A stretch of 64,000 bases of DNA from JABDIY01 sp963751955 (lineage in GTDB: Bacteria > Actinomycetota > Acidimicrobiia > Acidimicrobiales > SZUA-35). A program made the translations under genes and the position numbers. The stretch lies in the NCBI GenBank assembly GCA_963751955.1, contig CAVVWM010000002.1:620001-684000 (forward strand). Direction: 5' to 3'. Position 1 is the stretch's first letter. Every line of letters starts with the position of its first letter. The notes under the pieces are model-generated. The model was not told where the DNA came from, searched no databases, and saw nothing but the letters and a program-made list of their open reading frames with translations. Below are positions 62,879-64,000 of this stretch, piece by piece.

Positions 62879-64000
62879 TCAGCGCTGCCGGATCACGTCG
62901 GATCGGCGCAACACCAGGAGCCAGGTGAGCGCTGCGGACAATGCCACCAGGATCAAGCCACCAACGCCGACCTCGGCATAGAAGCCATCCTCGTAGGATC
63001 CCCACACCTCGGTTGCCAACGTACGAAAACCCGTCGGGGCCAAGAGCAGGGTGGCAGGGAGCTCTTTGACCGTGGACAGCAGCACCAGTCCCCCGCCCGA
63101 CACCAGCGAGGGTCGCATGAGAGCAAAGTCAATGGTTGTGAGCCTCCGCACGGCGGATGACTCGAGGAGTCGGCTGGACTCACGCAGGCTGGCCGGCACT
63201 GCGCGCACCGAGTCCTCCGCAGCCCCCAGCGCTTGGGATCCGAAATGCACCACATACGCAGCGATCAATAGAGGCAACGTTTGATAGAGGCCGCCCACCA
63301 GGGGGGCGTTGAGCGTCCAGAACACCAGCGACAGCGCAATCACGAGGCCCGGCACGGCAAAACCACCAACGACGGCGACCGAGGCGATCTCGCTGGCTCG
63401 GGACCGGTAGCGCACCAGGAGCGTGGCGAGGGGCAACACGGTGGCGACGGCCACGATCGCGGTGAGGACCCCTACCCCAGCGGTGTTTCGGGCTGCTTCG
63501 AAGAGACCATCGAAACCCACTCTTCCCTCAACGATGCCCCGCCACGCCCAAGTGCCCAGGCTGGCGATCGGCACGAAGAGCCCAAATGCACAGACCACCC
63601 CCACGAACGCGATCGCCGCGGCTCGCCAGCGACCCAATCGGACCGGCTGTATGGCGTGAACCCGTACCGGACCGACTTGTTCGTTCTGTCCTCGACTGAA
63701 CCGGTTTGTGATGACCACCGTCAGGGCGAGCACTACCAGCACCAGCGAGGCCGTGAAGGAGGTTGCCCGATCGCTCAGACGAGAAGCGAAGATCACACGG
63801 GTGAGGGTGTCGTATCCCAGCAGCTGAACCGCCCCGAATTCGGAAACGGTGTACAGAAAGACCAGGAGCGCGCCTGAACCAATCGATTTGCGAAGCTGGG
63901 GGAAGGTCACATCACGGAACGTCTCAGCCCCAGACCGGCCAAGCATTCGAGCGCTCTCCTCCAGCGTGGGCGACAAGGCCAGCAGCCGGGCGGCAACCGG
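62879..64000 (-). CDS. ABC transporter permease, ferric-type (FbpB-like), truncated by window edge
   Basis: The gene continues beyond base 64000; the visible 373 codons begin PVAARLLALSPTLEESARMLG, the EAA-type loop of the first half. About eight hydrophobic helices follow, and a second EAA loop occurs in LRESSRLLESSAVRRLTTID. Two fused permease halves are typical of FbpB/ThiP. With fbpC it would import Fe(III) or a related substrate; the binding protein must lie outside the window. Confidence 0.92.
   Translation of the reverse strand, partial: PVAARLLALSPTLEESARMLGRSGAETFRDVTFPQLRKSIGSGALLVFLYTVSEFGAVQLLGYDTLTRVIFASRLSDRATSFTASLVLVVLALTVVITNRFSRGQNEQVGPVRVHAIQPVRLGRWRAAAIAFVGVVCAFGLFVPIASLGTWAWRGIVEGRVGFDGLFEAARNTAGVGVLTAIVAVATVLPLATLLVRYRSRASEIASVAVVGGFAVPGLVIALSLVFWTLNAPLVGGLYQTLPLLIAAYVVHFGSQALGAAEDSVRAVPASLRESSRLLESSAVRRLTTIDFALMRPSLVSGGGLVLLSTVKELPATLLLAPTGFRTLATEVWGSYEDGFYAEVGVGGLILVALSAALTWLLVLRRSDVIRQR

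Overview
The window looks like chromosomal DNA of a high-GC actinobacterium, most likely of the Acidimicrobiia (Ilumatobacter/Microthrix-like). The reasons are the actinobacterial cell-division and kinase cluster (crgA, pknB, pbpA, rodA, pstP, fhaB, fhaA), a DivIVA-type coiled-coil protein, a C-rich small RNA resembling the actinobacterial 6C RNA, a nickel superoxide dismutase with an HCDGPC hook, crotonyl-CoA carboxylase/reductase, and frequent GTG/TTG starts. No phage, integrase, transposase or CRISPR array is visible. These are inferences from reading the sequence; no database search was run.

Layout. 0-3 kb: the tadA 3' end, then recR, ybaB/ebfC and dnaX on the minus strand. 3.1-3.25 kb: a putative 6C-like RNA on the plus strand. 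3.3-10 kb: thiolase, a DivIVA-like protein with a 48-bp acidic repeat, crotonyl-CoA reductase and a GGDEF/EAL protein. 10-15.3 kb (plus strand): xseA-xseB, a polyprenyl synthase and a NarL-type two-component system. 15.3-26.6 kb (minus strand): a CoA-transferase, a 154-bp tandem repeat, a DEAD-box helicase, a secreted beta-propeller protein, a frameshifted prfC, tRNA-Ala, an M16 protease lipoprotein and an OmpA/BON protein. 26.6-37 kb: trpB2, ferredoxin, aroC, sodX-sodN, a PAC2 protein, an MBL hydrolase, a 2-hydroxyacid dehydrogenase, acyl-CoA ligase, thiolase and trpG/pabA. 37-45.6 kb: crgA, a DnaA-box cluster with 19-bp iterons, and the pknB-pbpA-rodA-pstP-fhaB operon with divergent fhaA. 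45.7-53 kb: an unusual SDR protein, a homocysteine methyltransferase-like protein, amine oxidase, DinB, enoyl-CoA hydratase, a small membrane protein, an MFS transporter and tRNA-Leu. 53-64 kb: pyrE, an SpoU methyltransferase, membrane and coiled-coil proteins, a frameshifted MBL hydrolase, pheA, yqeY, an alpha/beta hydrolase, tRNA-Ser, a YndJ/DUF1990 protein, a DtxR regulator and a ferric-type ABC transporter that runs off the right edge.

Functional themes are replication and recombination (dnaX, recR, xseAB), cell-envelope growth under Ser/Thr kinase-phosphatase control, acyl-CoA metabolism (two thiolases, acyl-CoA ligase, enoyl-CoA hydratase, CaiB transferase, ccr), aromatic amino acid synthesis (aroC, pheA, trpG, trpB2), and metal/oxidative homeostasis (sodN/sodX, dtxR with fbpBC).

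The least ordinary signals are non-coding. They are the 6C-like RNA; a family of intergenic hairpins sharing one architecture with compensating stem changes; DnaA boxes beside 19-bp iterons; and a 154-bp tandem repeat. Three otherwise normal genes (dnaX 3' end, prfC, an MBL hydrolase) each carry a single-base frame break, so assembly error has to be considered.
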